This document shows, piece after piece, positions 23,995 through 35,636 of a stretch of 64,000 bases of DNA; position 1 is the first letter of the stretch; each line of letters starts with the position of its first letter. The DNA is from Macrolepiota albuminosa (taxonomy: Eukaryota; Basidiomycota; Agaricomycetes; Agaricales; Agaricaceae), in contig JAMWFC010000067.1 of NCBI GenBank assembly GCA_027475525.1, forward strand, positions 558,001 to 622,000. Reading direction: 5' to 3'. The translations under genes were made by a program, and so were the position numbers. The notes below the pieces were generated by a model. The model had not been told where the DNA came from and searched no databases. It saw only the letters and a program-made list of their open reading frames with translations.

Positions 23995-24920
23995 TGATAG
24001 GACCCCATACAGAATCAGCGCATCAACGGCAGGCTACGGCAACACGGCACAGGTCCGGGATATCTTAGCGCACGCTAACTAACCAATTTTGGCAATATTT
24101 GATGGCTGCGCACAGCAAGAAGCAGATCCAATCAATAATAGCGCCGATGGCAGACAGAATGACAACTGACAGATGGCATCAGTCACTGACGACAGCGCTT
24201 AGGGAGAAGCCTGATGATCTATCAAAAACTGACGGACAGCTTGGTATTTGACCTTGGCGTCTGACATCACTTAGCGCCTCGATTTGGTGCCTGACATCGC
24301 TAAGCATTTGGACAGACAGAAGGGTGATGGACTGATGGTTTAGTTTTGCAATCTGCTGCCTGGCGTCGCTAAGGTTCTTGAATGGACGGTAGGGATCTGA
24401 AACTGTTGGAGCTACCCCTATAAAATTTTCTAGTTTACTGCACTTTGGCGTCATTGGCCACTGGCGACGGTGAACTCATTGTAGTATAAAAGTACTTACC
24501 GACTTGTAAATTGAACAATAGACCAGAGTTTCTTGCTCCCCTTACTTCAGTCTCCCTTACGCTCAAGACCTCATTTACGGTCGGCAACGTCGCACTCGTC
24601 GGCAGTTGCAGACTATCGCTAGCCTTCGACCTATTCGCGCCTTGCAGCTACGGCAGGCACTTATGACGCTTAGACTTCGCTAAGCTTACCGTGCTCTTGC
24701 TACTCACGTTGCCATGTTCACTTACTGCTCTCTTCATAGGCACTTTACCTTAGCGCATTACGCTTGCCGACCCCTTTACTGACTTTTCCTCATTTTCATA
24801 GGCGCATTCTCTGGGACCTGCCCAGGACTCCTCACATTACTTATAGCGCGCCCAACGTAAGCTATTGGTACGGTAACACTATAGTTATATTTGTTACTGA
24901 CCAAACTTTGGGCGTCATCA
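23995..24920 (+). mobile_element. Solo LTR (family A), 926 bp, inserted in the old gag
   Basis: It starts TGATAGGACC and ends GGCGTCATCA. It is flanked by ATGT on both sides (23,991-23,994 and 24,921-24,924), a 4-bp target duplication. The interrupted gag frame reads through when it is skipped (SDGKHI before, HAYARGHRFSQLED after). A TATAAAAG box at 24,485 gives the orientation. The full element was probably lost by LTR-LTR recombination. The class is not certain; a 4-bp duplication occurs in some Gypsy groups. Confidence 0.8.
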
Positions 24921-25354
24921 ATGTGCTTACCGTCAGATTTGTGGAGACTTATCCCAGCAGGGAATTTGAACCTGACTCCATCTGGCTCTGCTGGAGTTGT
25001 TGTCACAGTCTCTACTTCAGATAATGCCTGTTGAAGCACTCTGCTGACAATGCATTGACAGTTTGCAGCATTGTGATGCCTAACGTAGTCTTGCTGAGAC
25101 TCATTGGCCTGACAAGGCGCATTCAGCAATTCCATTGTATCCGCAATTAATGGCGCTTATTGACACACACTCATTTCACATTCCACTGAGTTGGCTGGAG
25201 TGGCTGTTGAGACAGCTGACCCTTGCACCACTTTGTGCTTGAGGTATTCCACCACTTTGAGTTTGAAGATGCACACAAATAGTTTGATATATTCCATCGA
25301 ATCTGCACAAGGTACATCATGGCTCCTAGTAGCCATTAACTGTAGATGCTTTAC
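24921..25354 (-). pseudogene. Gag, middle part, of the old Ty3/Gypsy element
   Basis: Minus-strand frames include RHHNAANCQCIVSRVL and PDGVRFKFPAGISLHKSDGK, which align with MHHEAMHDHLHRVV and LPDGVKLCKADSRH of the intact relative's Gag. The segment is bounded by the solo LTR on the left and by the intact element on the right, whose target duplication TTTAC lies at 25,350-25,354. Confidence 0.75.
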
Positions 25355-25664
25355 TGTAACGAAGTTACAGGAATTGTGAGCTTAGTGTTCACACTGCACA
25401 GAATCAGACCAGTCCAGTCTATTGACTATGAAGTACAAAACAAAAATAAGCTGCTTTGTAAGCAGCTAGTAAACTAATTATATAGTAATGTAAATTAATA
25501 TTATATTATAATAAAAACAAAAATAAGCTGCTTTGTAAGCAGCTAGTAAACTAATTATATAGTAATGTAAATTAATATTATATTATAATAAATATAATAT
25601 AATGGTGTCTACTGTAAAGTAAGTAAAGCTATGTGGCCAACGCCACATAGCGGACTACGCTACA
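25355..25664 (-). repeat. 3' LTR of the complete element
   Basis: 310 bp, versus 233 bp for the 5' LTR. The extra 77 bp is a perfect tandem copy (25,437-25,590). Substitutions relative to the 5' LTR: CCAG here for CCGG, and CTAG here for CTGG, both transitions. The G-run ATTGGGGGGTG on the minus strand directly before it (25,665-25,675) is the polypurine tract. Confidence 0.92.
25437..25590. repeat. Perfect tandem duplication, period 77 bp (1 of 7)
   Basis: Two identical adjacent 77-bp copies inside the left LTR; the right LTR has only one. Probably an assembly artefact (see findings). Confidence 0.9.
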
Positions 25665-25709
25665 CACCCCCCAATCAGACCGAGCTACGGTCTTGAGATA
25701 ATACAATGG

Positions 25710-28118
25710 TCATGCCGTCGGTAAGTCAGGGACGGGGGCAATGGGAGAGTCCCCAGGCTCCCGGAATGGATCGGCAGTCGCATCGTCCATGTCGTAGTCG
25801 AGGAGTTCATCCTCGGGTGCGGGTGTGTAGGAAGTACCCGAAGGCCCTGCTACTGGCAGGGAATCGTCATAGTCTCGGAGGGGGGACAGTGTGAGATTGG
25901 GGTTGATGGCCAACCCCGGAACAGGTGGTTGGGGATCAGGCAGATCCCCAGTGTCGGACGGGTACTGGCGCGTCCAGATTTCGCGGGCATGAATGTCTTG
26001 CCCAATGAAGAGGTACATCCCCTTGGCGAGCGCGTCGTCGTATGCACGACGACTGTCCTGCTGCTGGAGCATCAGGTGTTGGCGATTGCCAATGGTGGCC
26101 TCGCGCCACCCATCCCACTGAGGGATGGACTGGGGTGTACCGTAGTGGTCGAGGCGTTGTAGCCTCTCGTCGTTGATAGCAGCCGCCTCGTTGTAGAGCC
26201 GGCTGTCGCTGAAGAATAGATGGGCCAAGTAGGTGACCCCATAAGTATATGCGTGGTCAGCCCAGCTGACCGGAATTTGATTGTGAAGAAGGACATGTAA
26301 CGCGTCTGAAGTAGTGAACACAGAAGCTGACGCTTCCGGGATGTCTACAGCCCGAACCTCAAAGGTAGGGTCGTCGGCGTGGAGGGGCTCAAAGACTTGC
26401 TCCATGGCCGCCTCGTACTCAGCCACGGCCTCTTTGTAGAGGCCTGGCCTGGCAAAGACGTAGGCCAGGTACTTGTGTACCGTGGCCTTGGAGGGGCGGC
26501 TGGCGCTGAGGGCGCGTACAAGTGCAAACCCAAAGAGGCTGCGCCAATGAATGCGCATGGCTCGGTCCATGGCCAGACCAGTCCATATGTTGGACGTTCC
26601 CGGACGTCCATAGAGGAGGGCGTATGAGCCCAGGTAGTCCAAAGCAAATGGTTGCTTTGGATCAGGAGGGATAAGGCCGACGAAGGCAATTTTCCCTCCC
26701 TCCTTGCGGCGATAGAGCCACGACAGCACAATCATTCGCGGGACGTTCTCCCGCTCCTCTGGACTCACAAAGGGTACCGCGATAGTCCTATACTCGACCT
26801 CGTCGAGTAAATGAGACATAGCTCTGTCTTGGGCTGTAGAGTGGCAGTTGAGCGCCACCTGCTTGAATTCATTGAGCAAGAGGTAGCCCAACTGACGCTG
26901 ACAAAGCGGCGTAAACTGGTTGTTAACCAGTGCATGAAGTCTGCAGACTTCTTGAGGACTGCGGGAAAACCCGCAAGGTGCCACTTGGTACACCTTACTG
27001 TTGTGGGGTGTCGCTGCGGCATTGCCCTGTTTATCGTCCTTGAAGGACCTGGCTGCGCGGGCTTCTTGCCCGACGAAGATGGTATTGGTCATTGGCAACC
27101 AATAGAATTGGGGAGCTATCCCCACGCCAAAGAATCGTGCTTTTCCTTTGTTGTGTTGAGGACGTGACTCTTCTTCCGAGCTGGGCTCGGATTGGTGCGG
27201 CATTTCCAGCCGCTGTAGCAAGGAGAGCTTGGCCAAGCTCTCCATCGGCGCATCAGCCAATGAACTGATGCTCCGTTCTGTATTGAGAGTTTCTGTACTC
27301 TCAGCTTGGCCAAGCTCTCCATCGGCGCATCAGCCAATGAACTGATGCTCCGTTCTGTATTGAGAGTTTCTGTACTCTCAATGGCCGCGGTGGCCTGCGC
27401 GAGGGATGCTTTGCGTCCCTCTAGATTGTCAATTGGTGCTGTGGTCGACAGGGAAATTGACCGGCCTCCCTTGGCTTGCGACTCATGCGAGTCGCTGTAC
27501 TGGGGCATTGCACCCCAAGCCCCCATCCAAGCCGGGGGGTACGGCATCATTACGGGCACACCACCCATCCCAGGGTAGTGCGCCGGGGCGGTAAACTGGG
27601 GAAAAGGATGTGTCCCCAGTTGCCCTGTTGCCGGTACGGGGGCAAGCTGCCTCCATGCCGACGCTGCTTGGGGGCTGACTAGCCCCCTGTAGGCCTGTTG
27701 CTGGAATTGGCCCTTGGTGTGATGTGGCGCATAAGCGCCCGGTACTGGTTGTTGGGGCTGATAGCCGCCCACAGGTGCGTTCTGGGGCATGAAGTTGCCC
27801 TGCATGGTTTGAAGTGGCGGATAGCCACTGATCACCGGCTGCTGCAGCAGGTAGCCCGCCGCTGGTGGTTGCTGCTGCTGTGGGAAGCCCACAGCTTGTT
27901 GCGATTGTCCCCACTGGGGCGCATTTTGGGCGAGCGGGGGAGCCATCTGCCCCCCCCCGGGAAGCCCACAGCTTGTTGCGATTGTCCCCACTGGGGCGCA
28001 TTTTGGGCGAGCGGGGGAGCCATCTGCCCCCCCCCCCTTCAGCCGACGGTAAGACCGACGGCGTACTCTCAAACTGCTGCTGCTGCTGTTCACTCAGGTC
28101 CACGGGCATGTTGTCCAT
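25710..28118 (-). CDS. ORF3: unknown protein downstream of integrase in a Ty3/Gypsy element
   Basis: It starts MDNMPVDLSEQQQQQF at 28,118, 103 bp after the end of pol, and ends at 25,710, just before the polypurine tract. Two 77-bp duplications (27,882-28,035 and 27,226-27,379) and a C-run of 11 versus 9 split the frame. When one copy of the second duplication is ignored, the upstream frame (from 28,093) continues exactly into the downstream frame (from 27,260), so the real product is about 750 residues without any internal stop. Layout: Q-rich start; P/Q/G/Y-rich low-complexity region (roughly residues 35-215); a short acidic, Ser-rich part; a long helical conserved region of about 400 residues including LLHNQIPVSWADHAYTY; and an acidic tail (EDELLDYDMDD). 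No signal peptide, membrane span, zinc knuckle or nuclease motif is visible. Not recognised as any family. A relative lies in the old element (15,869-18,286). It could be an accessory particle or nucleic-acid-binding protein, or a captured host gene. Confidence 0.75.
27226..27379. repeat. Perfect tandem duplication, period 77 bp (2 of 7)
   Basis: AGCTTGGCCAAGCTCTCC... occurs at 27,226 and 27,303. It shifts the ORF3 frame by two bases, and the frame is restored if one copy is ignored. Confidence 0.95.
27882..28035. repeat. Perfect tandem duplication, period 77 bp (3 of 7)
   Basis: GGGAAGCCCACAGCTTGTTG... occurs at 27,882 and 27,959. Each copy ends in a C homopolymer (9 and 11 long), a typical place for an assembly break. 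It lies in the N-terminal part of ORF3. Confidence 0.95.
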
Positions 28119-28220
28119 GGTTGGGGAAAAAAGCGAAAAAGAAATTTCGCCTTTTAAGACATGTTTCAGCCACAGCTGCTGACCAACTCAGCCAAGCCGT
28201 GATTGGCACTGCCGATCAAA

Positions 28221-31200
28221 TTAAGCGCCAGCATGCTTACTTAATTGATGTGGGCGCTTAACGCCCCTCAACTCCAAATAACGGTCAAGTGCCGCTAACT
28301 TGGAGCAATGGGAGTGTGGCTCCCATGTTGTGTCCCCCAGGGACCAACGTACTTCAAACTCGAGCGTGTTATGCTCAGTCCACCGGTGCCCAATTATGTA
28401 CTTGACGAACCATTTGTCATTGTCTCGAGCCCCAAAATCATAGGGGCCCGGGGTTGCCCTGTTAGGGAACAGCACATCGTCAGACGCGCTGTATGGTCGC
28501 AACAGCGACACATGAAACTTAGGAACGATGCGTCGTTCCTGTAATGCCTGAGGCAACTCCAGCACGTAGTTGGAGGTACTTGGCTCTGTGTCTAGGATGC
28601 GGTATGGGCCTACCCATTTCGGGCAGAGTTTACTCGCCCATCCCTTTGGGAGCTACGTGTTGATAGGTAGACCAACGCTCCTACTGCTATTGGCGGGTCT
28701 GCTTGCCTACGGTGATTGGCGTTTTTCGCCTGGAAGACTCGCGCCTCTATGATGGCATCATGCGCCGCCGCAATGTTCTCCAGGGCCTGCCTGGCGAACT
28801 CGACAACTCCGCGGTGAGCCACCATATCAGCACAAACTTCATGCAGCATGGAGGGCAAGTACTCTCCGTTGAGTTCAAAGGGCGCATACCCTGTGGTATC
28901 TGAGATACTCGCGTTAATCGCAAACTCAGTGAGTGGACACCAGTCCACCCAGTCCCGTTGGTCAGGGCGAACAACTGCCCTCAGAATCTGACCTATACTG
29001 TGGTTAGCCCGCTCTGTCTGCCCATCCGTTTGAGGATGGAAGGACGTCAACATGAGGAGTCATGCTCCTAGCAGTTTGTGGAGTTCTCTCCACCATTGAG
29101 ATGTGAACTTCGAGTCATGGTCGCTCACAATGGTGCTAGGCAGCCCATGCAGCCTAACGATCTCCCTCAGGTAGATCCAAGACAGCTCCTTAGCCATCAA
29201 TGTAGTTCGCACCGGTATGAGGTGCACCATGCTCGTCATGCGGCATATGACCACCCAGAGGTAATCGAACCCTCTGGACTCAGGAAAAGGACCTACGAAG
29301 TCCATTCTAATCGAATCCCAAGGTTTCACCGGCACGGGTAGCTGGTGTAGCTTCCTGGGTAGGGATCCAGGGGGCAACTTTGCCCTCTGACATGCTGCGC
29401 ATGACGCGCAAAACTTAGTCACTTCTTGGGCCATACATGGCCACCAATACCATCTCCGGATGTAGCCCAACGTCCGGGCGGCACCAAAGTGCCCCACCAG
29501 GGCATGGGCCTGGTCCAAGACCCGCGTAACAATGGTTTGCGTACGGGGGAGGCATACCACTGCCACCCCTTGACGGTTCTCTGTCGTGATGAGTCCACCA
29601 GGCTCATGCCTGAACCGAGGATGGTCGTCAGGATTGGCGATTATCTCGGCGAAGAGAGAATCATTGCCATAATCCTGCACCACCTCCTGCCGGAAGTCGT
29701 CATTGACCAGGCTAGGAGGCTGGGATGAAGGCAATTCGCCTTTGAGCATCTCCGCAAGCGTAACGGGTACATCGTGGCGCTTGTGCTCCCTAGTGGACGC
29801 TGGGTCCACGGCTTCATGCTCCTTGAGCAACTGGGCAGCTACGTCCCGCTCTTCACGCTGCTCTCTGAGGCGAGTGCTTCACCTCCGTTCATCGTCACGC
29901 ATAGCGCGTACTTCCAGGACATGCTCCCTGAGCTCCTGGTATCGGTGGAGAGGTAAATCCTCTCCATCAGGGTCTATGCGGCAGTCTGCCTGCACATACT
30001 CATGAGGCTCGTGAGCCTCCCCAACTACATCACTCTCAAAGTAGCGCGACAAGCAGTCTGCCACTTTGTTGAGTTCACCTTTAACATAGGTGATGTCGAA
30101 CTGGTATCTCGACATGTAGTCTATCCACCGTCGCTGACACGGCGACAAGTTCACCTGAGTTTTAAAGAACTCAAGGGCCTTGTGGTCCGTTATGATGTGG
30201 ATGGGGTATCCCATCAGCTTATCCTCCCACTTGAGGAGGGCCTCGAGTATGGCAAGAGTCTCCAGCTCGTGCACCGCATAGTTTTGCTGGGCCATCGTGA
30301 ACTTCTTCGACATGAACCCTGCTGGGCGGCATGTCTGCCAGCTGCTTCCCTGGCTGTACATGGCTCCAACGCCTGTCTTGGACACGTCGCAAATGAGCCA
30401 TATCAGCTCGTCCCGTCTAGGGTTGATTGGTCGAATCACTGGAGTCTTCGTACAGATCCGTTTGACCATCTCGAAGCACCGCTGGTGCAACGGCCTCCAA
30501 TTGAACAGTGACCCGTTCTGCGTCATGGCCATAAGTGGCCCAGTATAGGCTGTGACATCGGGCAAGAAGCTCGATATGTAGTTGACAAGGCCAACGAATT
30601 GTTGGATGTCATTGTAGTTTCGGGGCGTGCGCCACTCCCGAATACGATCGAGCTTGTCCTGATCAGGGTGGATACCCCGCTCATCTATGACATGCCCTAG
30701 GCAGTCTATACTCTGAGCGTAGAGCTCACATTTTTTCCACTTCAAGTACAACTTGTACTTGCGCAGTCATTCGAATACGACTCTGAGGTGCTGCTCATGC
30801 TCCTCCATAGTATCCGAGTAGATGAATATGTCATCTAAGTAGACGTGCATGAAATGTCCTATTACGTCTCGGAAGATAGAGGTCATTAGCCTCTGGAAAG
30901 TTGCTGGAGCATTGCAGTCTCCAATCTGCATTATATTGCTCGTGAATGTACCCATGATTGATGCAAATACGGTCTTGGGTACGTCCTCAGTGCGAATGCG
31001 CACCTGCTCATAAGCGTCAGTAAGGTCAATCTTCGAGCGATACTTTGCCCGAGCCACGTCTTCCCGGATCACCTCTTGATCTGGTAAAGGAGTTACATCC
31101 TTTATGGTATTGTCATTGCGCTGACGTGCATCAAGAGCTGTTTGAAGGGTTCCATCCTTCTTCGGGATGCACAATAACGGTGCAGCTTGAGCAGTGGTGC

Positions 31201-32890
31201 ATGGGGACCACCATTGAGCATTCAAGTAGCAATTAGTTTTATCACGTAGTTGCTCCTGGAGGGCGCGCGGGCAGCGCGGCAAGTGGTACTTATACTGCTT
31301 GTTCTCGTCTATGAGATTAATCTCATGGTTCACCTCCCACCATGGCGGGAGCTCCTCCTTGGTCCCATTGACCATGTCGGCAAATTCTTCTTGCCATTGC
31401 TGACGCAACCGAGGAATATCTTCCTCACGAAGGCTTGTCGCCTTCTGCTTCCCCTTCATACGTACCGGGGGAAGTACTTCCACCGTCTCTGAGGGTGGCC
31501 AAGGCGGCGGTGCATACTGCTTGCGCATTGCGAGCACCCGATTGACACTGTCATCGGGTATATGTAGTCTCAGCGGAGCACCCGCTGCCGCTGCCTTATA
31601 AGCCACAAGGCTTCTTCCCTCATGTACAAGTGAGTACGCTGTGGACACCTCATCCGAGGCTGGCTGGCGATACGCTGGTTTGACGGTCATCCATCTCTGG
31701 TGCGCATTTCGCGCACACGTGGCTGCCACCAGCTCGTTCCACTCCTGCGGCATGCGGGGGTCGTATGCCCAGTCATACTCCGGTAGGGGGGCTGGTCGCT
31801 CCCATAGGGACTGTGTGTCCCCCTCTTCTGAGGCTTCCGCCTCTCGGATGCTGTCTTCCAAGTCTTCCAACTTGACTTGTGAGGACGTAGGTGGACATAC
31901 ATCCACTGAGTCCTCCCGTCGTCTCGCCTTTTGATGGTGTTTGTCTGGAGGCCTTGCGCCTCGAATATCAGGAGCGATTATTTGCTCGTTGCTCCTCTTG
32001 GAGGCTTGATACTCCTCCTTGCTCATCATTACCACGTTGTGGTCTGCGCTCAGTCCAGGCATAGCCTGCACTTCCTCCTCCACATCCTCCACGGCCGGCA
32101 CTCTGCGCCGGCCAAGTCATGGAGAGTCCTTGCATTTCTCCGTAGTGCGATGACGTCGCAGACGATTATCAGTGTCGTCTGCTGTTGCTCGTTCGGCTGG
32201 GATCACTTTCCCATTCACTAGTACCTGACATTGGTCAAAGTCTAGTATGACTTTGTTACGCCGCATGAATGGTGTTCCCAGTATCATATCGTAGCGATCA
32301 AAGTTCGCTACATCCATGTATTCCCAGCTACGTAAGCCTGGCGTTTGGACATTCACATTTGTCCCATACTGCACCATGGCTCGGCTCCCTACGGTGCCCA
32401 GCTGTAACGCCAATGGCGTATCCAACTCCTGCACGGATATTCCGTACACATGGGCGAACTGGGGTGTTATGCCCAATGTAGTACTCCCAGAGTCCCATAG
32501 GGTCCATGCCTTGTGGCCGTCTACGTCCACATACAAGACCAGGCACTCCTTGTCTGCTCGTTTCAATGTAGGGCGCTGCAAAGTGCCCTCTGCACGACGA
32601 AGGGTCACCTTCTTCATCCAAACCACGTTATTCTGTTTGGGATCATTTGTGGACGGCCAATCCGTCATCGCCGCTAGGCACTCAGAGTCGCTGTTGCAAC
32701 TGTAATACTCATTGTCGTAGACGTCATCATATACGTCGACTGTGACATACTCCTCCCCCTCCACGACCACACTCTCGGGCTCGGCGCCCGATGCCTCCTC
32801 TGGGGGCTCCTGGTCGTTTGTGGGGTGCTCTGCCTCAGAATCGGCAGATACGTCTCCATCACTCCCACTCGCGGCTGCAGTATGTGCAGC
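28221..32890 (-). pseudogene. Pol of the complete element: protease, RT, RNase H, integrase, chromodomain
   Basis: Same frame as gag. The aspartic protease has LWDSGSTTLGI (about 32,500). RT has KIDLTDAYEQV and VYLDDIFIYSD (about 30,840). RNase H carries LICDVSKTGVGA and the DEDD-type residues (about 30,390). The integrase has an HHCC finger (HALVGHF.., CASCAACQ), then DFVGPFPESRGFDYLW, STIVSDHDSKF and HPQTDGQTERAN (DDE residues). A chromodomain-like tail (FEVRWSLGDTTWEP) ends at 28,221. TGA interrupts the frame at 32,117, about 30,768, 29,879 and 29,060; no TAA or TAG does. A deletion of about 10 bases near 28,660 shifts the frame before the tail. All catalytic residues I could check are present. 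This polyprotein would copy and integrate the element, and the chromodomain suggests targeting to heterochromatin. Confidence 0.9.
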
Positions 32891-35452
32891 TCAAAGGTGG
32901 GCGCGGGGTGTATACCCCTTCCTCGGGGTTCCTGGCTTCGCAGGGCAGTTGGTAGCGTAGTGGCCTGGTTGGCCACACGCGAAACAAGTCCCCGACTGCC
33001 CCGGTGGGTTGGCCGGCTTGAAGTCTGGCCTTGGTTTAGGACGTTCTCCATCCGGCGCCCGCTCTGGACGTGGGCGGCTCCACCCTCGGTTCACAGCAGG
33101 GGTTCTGCATACAACAAACCGCGTGTTGCGGTCACGGTCCAAATCGGTCTTTTTGGCCAGGAAGGTCCCCACATGCTGACCCCGTGAGGGTGTCCCACCA
33201 GGCAGTAGTTGCCTAGGTCCCCCTTTGTATCCACTCCGATGTTCGTAGTGGTTAGCAGTCTTCAGAGACTGCTCATACCAGATGGCATATGCCACAAATT
33301 CTTCCACATCGTTGACTTCTGGGGACAATCCGTCCTCACGTATCAAATAGCGGCGCATGTCCGCTGGAATGCCATCCAAGAATGTTTCAAGCATTGTATA
33401 CCTGTCCGGGTATACTGCCATGTTCTGGGCATGGTCATTAAGGGTATCATAGAACCCTTGTACTCCCAACTTCTCGGTGTACTTGGCAGACTGGAAGTCC
33501 CGCCGTGCATCCTGGAGCGTTGAGGGGTGTACGAATCGATTGTACAGTCCTGTAAGGACTCCTTTAAACGTCCAGTCATATTGGACACGGTTGACGTGCA
33601 GTACTGCCCGTCGAAACCAACCCATGGCCTCTCCAGCCAAGAACTCAGGCAGAACGAAGATTTGTTCTCGTTCCATACGGTCACCTCCATATAAGCACAT
33701 GGCAAGATGGGTGCATACATCCATCGCCCAATCTTCCAGGTCGCTGAACTTGGACGCGCCTGTATAGGCGCGAATGTGCCTACTGTCTGCTTTACACAGC
33801 TTCACTCCGTCTGGTAACCGTAAGGTTACGCCCAGGGCATCATCGACTACTCGATGCAGGTGATCGTGCATGGCTTCATGATGCATTCGAATGGCCTCCC
33901 GCTGACCCGGGGATCTAGTCGCCAAATCAGCGGCATGGGGAAGTGACTTCCCCCATCCACCTTGCAGAGGACGTTCCGAGCCTCCTCGACTGTGGGCATA
34001 ATTGCCCTCGTCTCGAGGAATCGACCTAGGGCCGTCATCCCGGCTGTTACCAGGGACATCACGTCTCATGGCGCCATCTCGATCGAGGAAGTCTCCTCGA
34101 TCATGATCGTTGCGCCGCCCTGGACCTGGAGAAGCTTGATTCTCCTGACCCTGCATGACGAATTGACGACGCATCTCATCAATGGGCTTAGTGCCCTTGA
34201 ATACAATGCCCTGATTGTCGATAAGGGACTGTTCCTTAGTCCTGAGGTCGCCATTGTGCATACGTTGATACGCGACTCTGTCGCTCAACGTTTCGGCTAT
34301 GGGCACACGCAGCATCACGGATGCCTCGCTCTCCACTTTGAGCACAGTACTATTGTGCCCATCCGGACCTGACATATCTGTCCTACGGTCTTGGTTACGC
34401 ATGTGCGGGGGCTCCTCACGCCACCCTTGTCCTGCTGGAGTATAAAAAGTACTCACCGGTCTTACTTCGGGCACTTCTTGCACCCGTGCTAGTGCCTCCA
34501 CTAGCTCGATTCCGATGTCTTGATTGCGTCGTGCTGAGCATTCCTCGGACATGTGGCTCCAGGGGGTCGAGACCTCCGATTGCCATGTGGCCTTACGCTG
34601 CACATACATTTGCAGCTCCATAGTAAGCACTCTCACCATCAAATCAGTATATTTCGTACTGAATACATTGGGCACTTCGTGCCCTTGTCGCCTAAGTGCT
34701 ACTATATGGGCTGACGTGTAGCGCTCTAGTCACGCTTGGGTGGTGTATTTCATCACCTCTGGGTGCAAGTCCCAGAACACCCGCAAGCACACGGTGTACG
34801 CGGTTTTCAGCTGCTGTTCCTCTGCTCCGGCGTCGTCGTCACTTGATGACTCCATCACCTCCTCTGGAAGCTCTACAATCTCCGGAGCTTCCTCCACTGC
34901 TGGTGTGCGTGGGAATCGGTTTTCCGCACGGGATACTTCAGGCCTTGCAGCCTCCTCCGGTACCTCCTCTATGCGGGCTTCTGCCATTTTAAAAGGCATT
35001 GAGCCCACGGTGGACCACCTGGTCCCACTACTCCGGCTCGGAGAGAGGGCTCTCCCAGTCCGTACTGACAACTCGGCGTCTCCTGGGGCGCCATAGGCGC
35101 TGGTTGACTGTCGGCCATCCTCCGGGGGTCCTTTGGAAGCCAATTGGCTCGACCGTCGCAGTCCTCCTTGCAGCTGCGTAACTGGGGGCGTTAATCCCCT
35201 GGGCATCTTGTCCTGGAGGCGTTGTGGACCGTCCTGCTGTGAGCTTTCAGCTCTCCGGGCCTCACTCTCATTCCCGGCCAGGTCGGTACTCTGACCCCGG
35301 TCTCAAGCCTTGGGTCTTACCTGACCCGCATTGGACGCTGACGCATCCTGGGTGTCTGCTGGGCCTCCCCGTAGGTCGTGGGCATTTCGCCCGCTGTCAG
35401 TGGGCGCTGCAGGTATGGGATTACTCATCGATCCCCTGTTTGAAATTTGCAT
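32891..35452 (-). pseudogene. Gag of the complete element, with in-frame TGA codons
   Basis: The first ATG in frame is at 35,452 (MQISNRGSMSNPIPAAP); a second in-frame ATG is at 35,428. The frame runs 853 codons to a TGA at 32,891, with further TGA at 35,303 and 34,730. Layout: charged N-terminal region with an acidic patch (MESSSDDDAGAEEQQ), Arg/Asp-rich middle, retrotransposon Gag core (LEDWAMDVCTHLAMCLYGG, EFLAGEAMGWFRRAVLHVN), and a CCHC knuckle near the end (CFACGQPGHYATNC). It is longer than typical Ty3 Gag. After the last TGA the same frame continues straight into protease, so gag and pol are one frame. It forms the particle and binds RNA. Whether the TGA codons are mutations or are read through is discussed in the findings. 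Confidence 0.85.
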
Positions 35453-35467
35453 GGTGTGGCTGTGCGA

Positions 35468-35621
35468 GAAGCTCGAGAAGCTGATAGAGTTCTGTCAATG
35501 AACTCAACGACTGACGTCGGATGCTAGGCAATAGATCCTAGCTGGAAGCTCGAGAAGCTGATAGAGTTCTGTCAATGAACTCAACGACTGACGTCGGATG
35601 CTAGGCAATAGATCCTAGCTG
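35468..35621. repeat. Perfect tandem duplication, period 77 bp (4 of 7)
   Basis: GAAGCTCGAGAAGCTGATAG... occurs at 35,468 and 35,545, in the untranslated leader between LTR and gag. Confidence 0.95.
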
Positions 35622-35636
35622 GCAGATTCAAAAAAA

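Noticed and set aside
25710..28118. ORF3 as an envelope gene of an errantivirus-like element
   Set aside because: The position fits, but there is no signal peptide, no membrane span, no furin-like site and no cysteine pattern. The chromodomain also places the element among chromoviruses.
32891..32893. Programmed -1/+1 frameshift between gag and pol
   Set aside because: Gag and pol of the complete element are in the same frame, separated only by a TGA, so no frameshift is needed.
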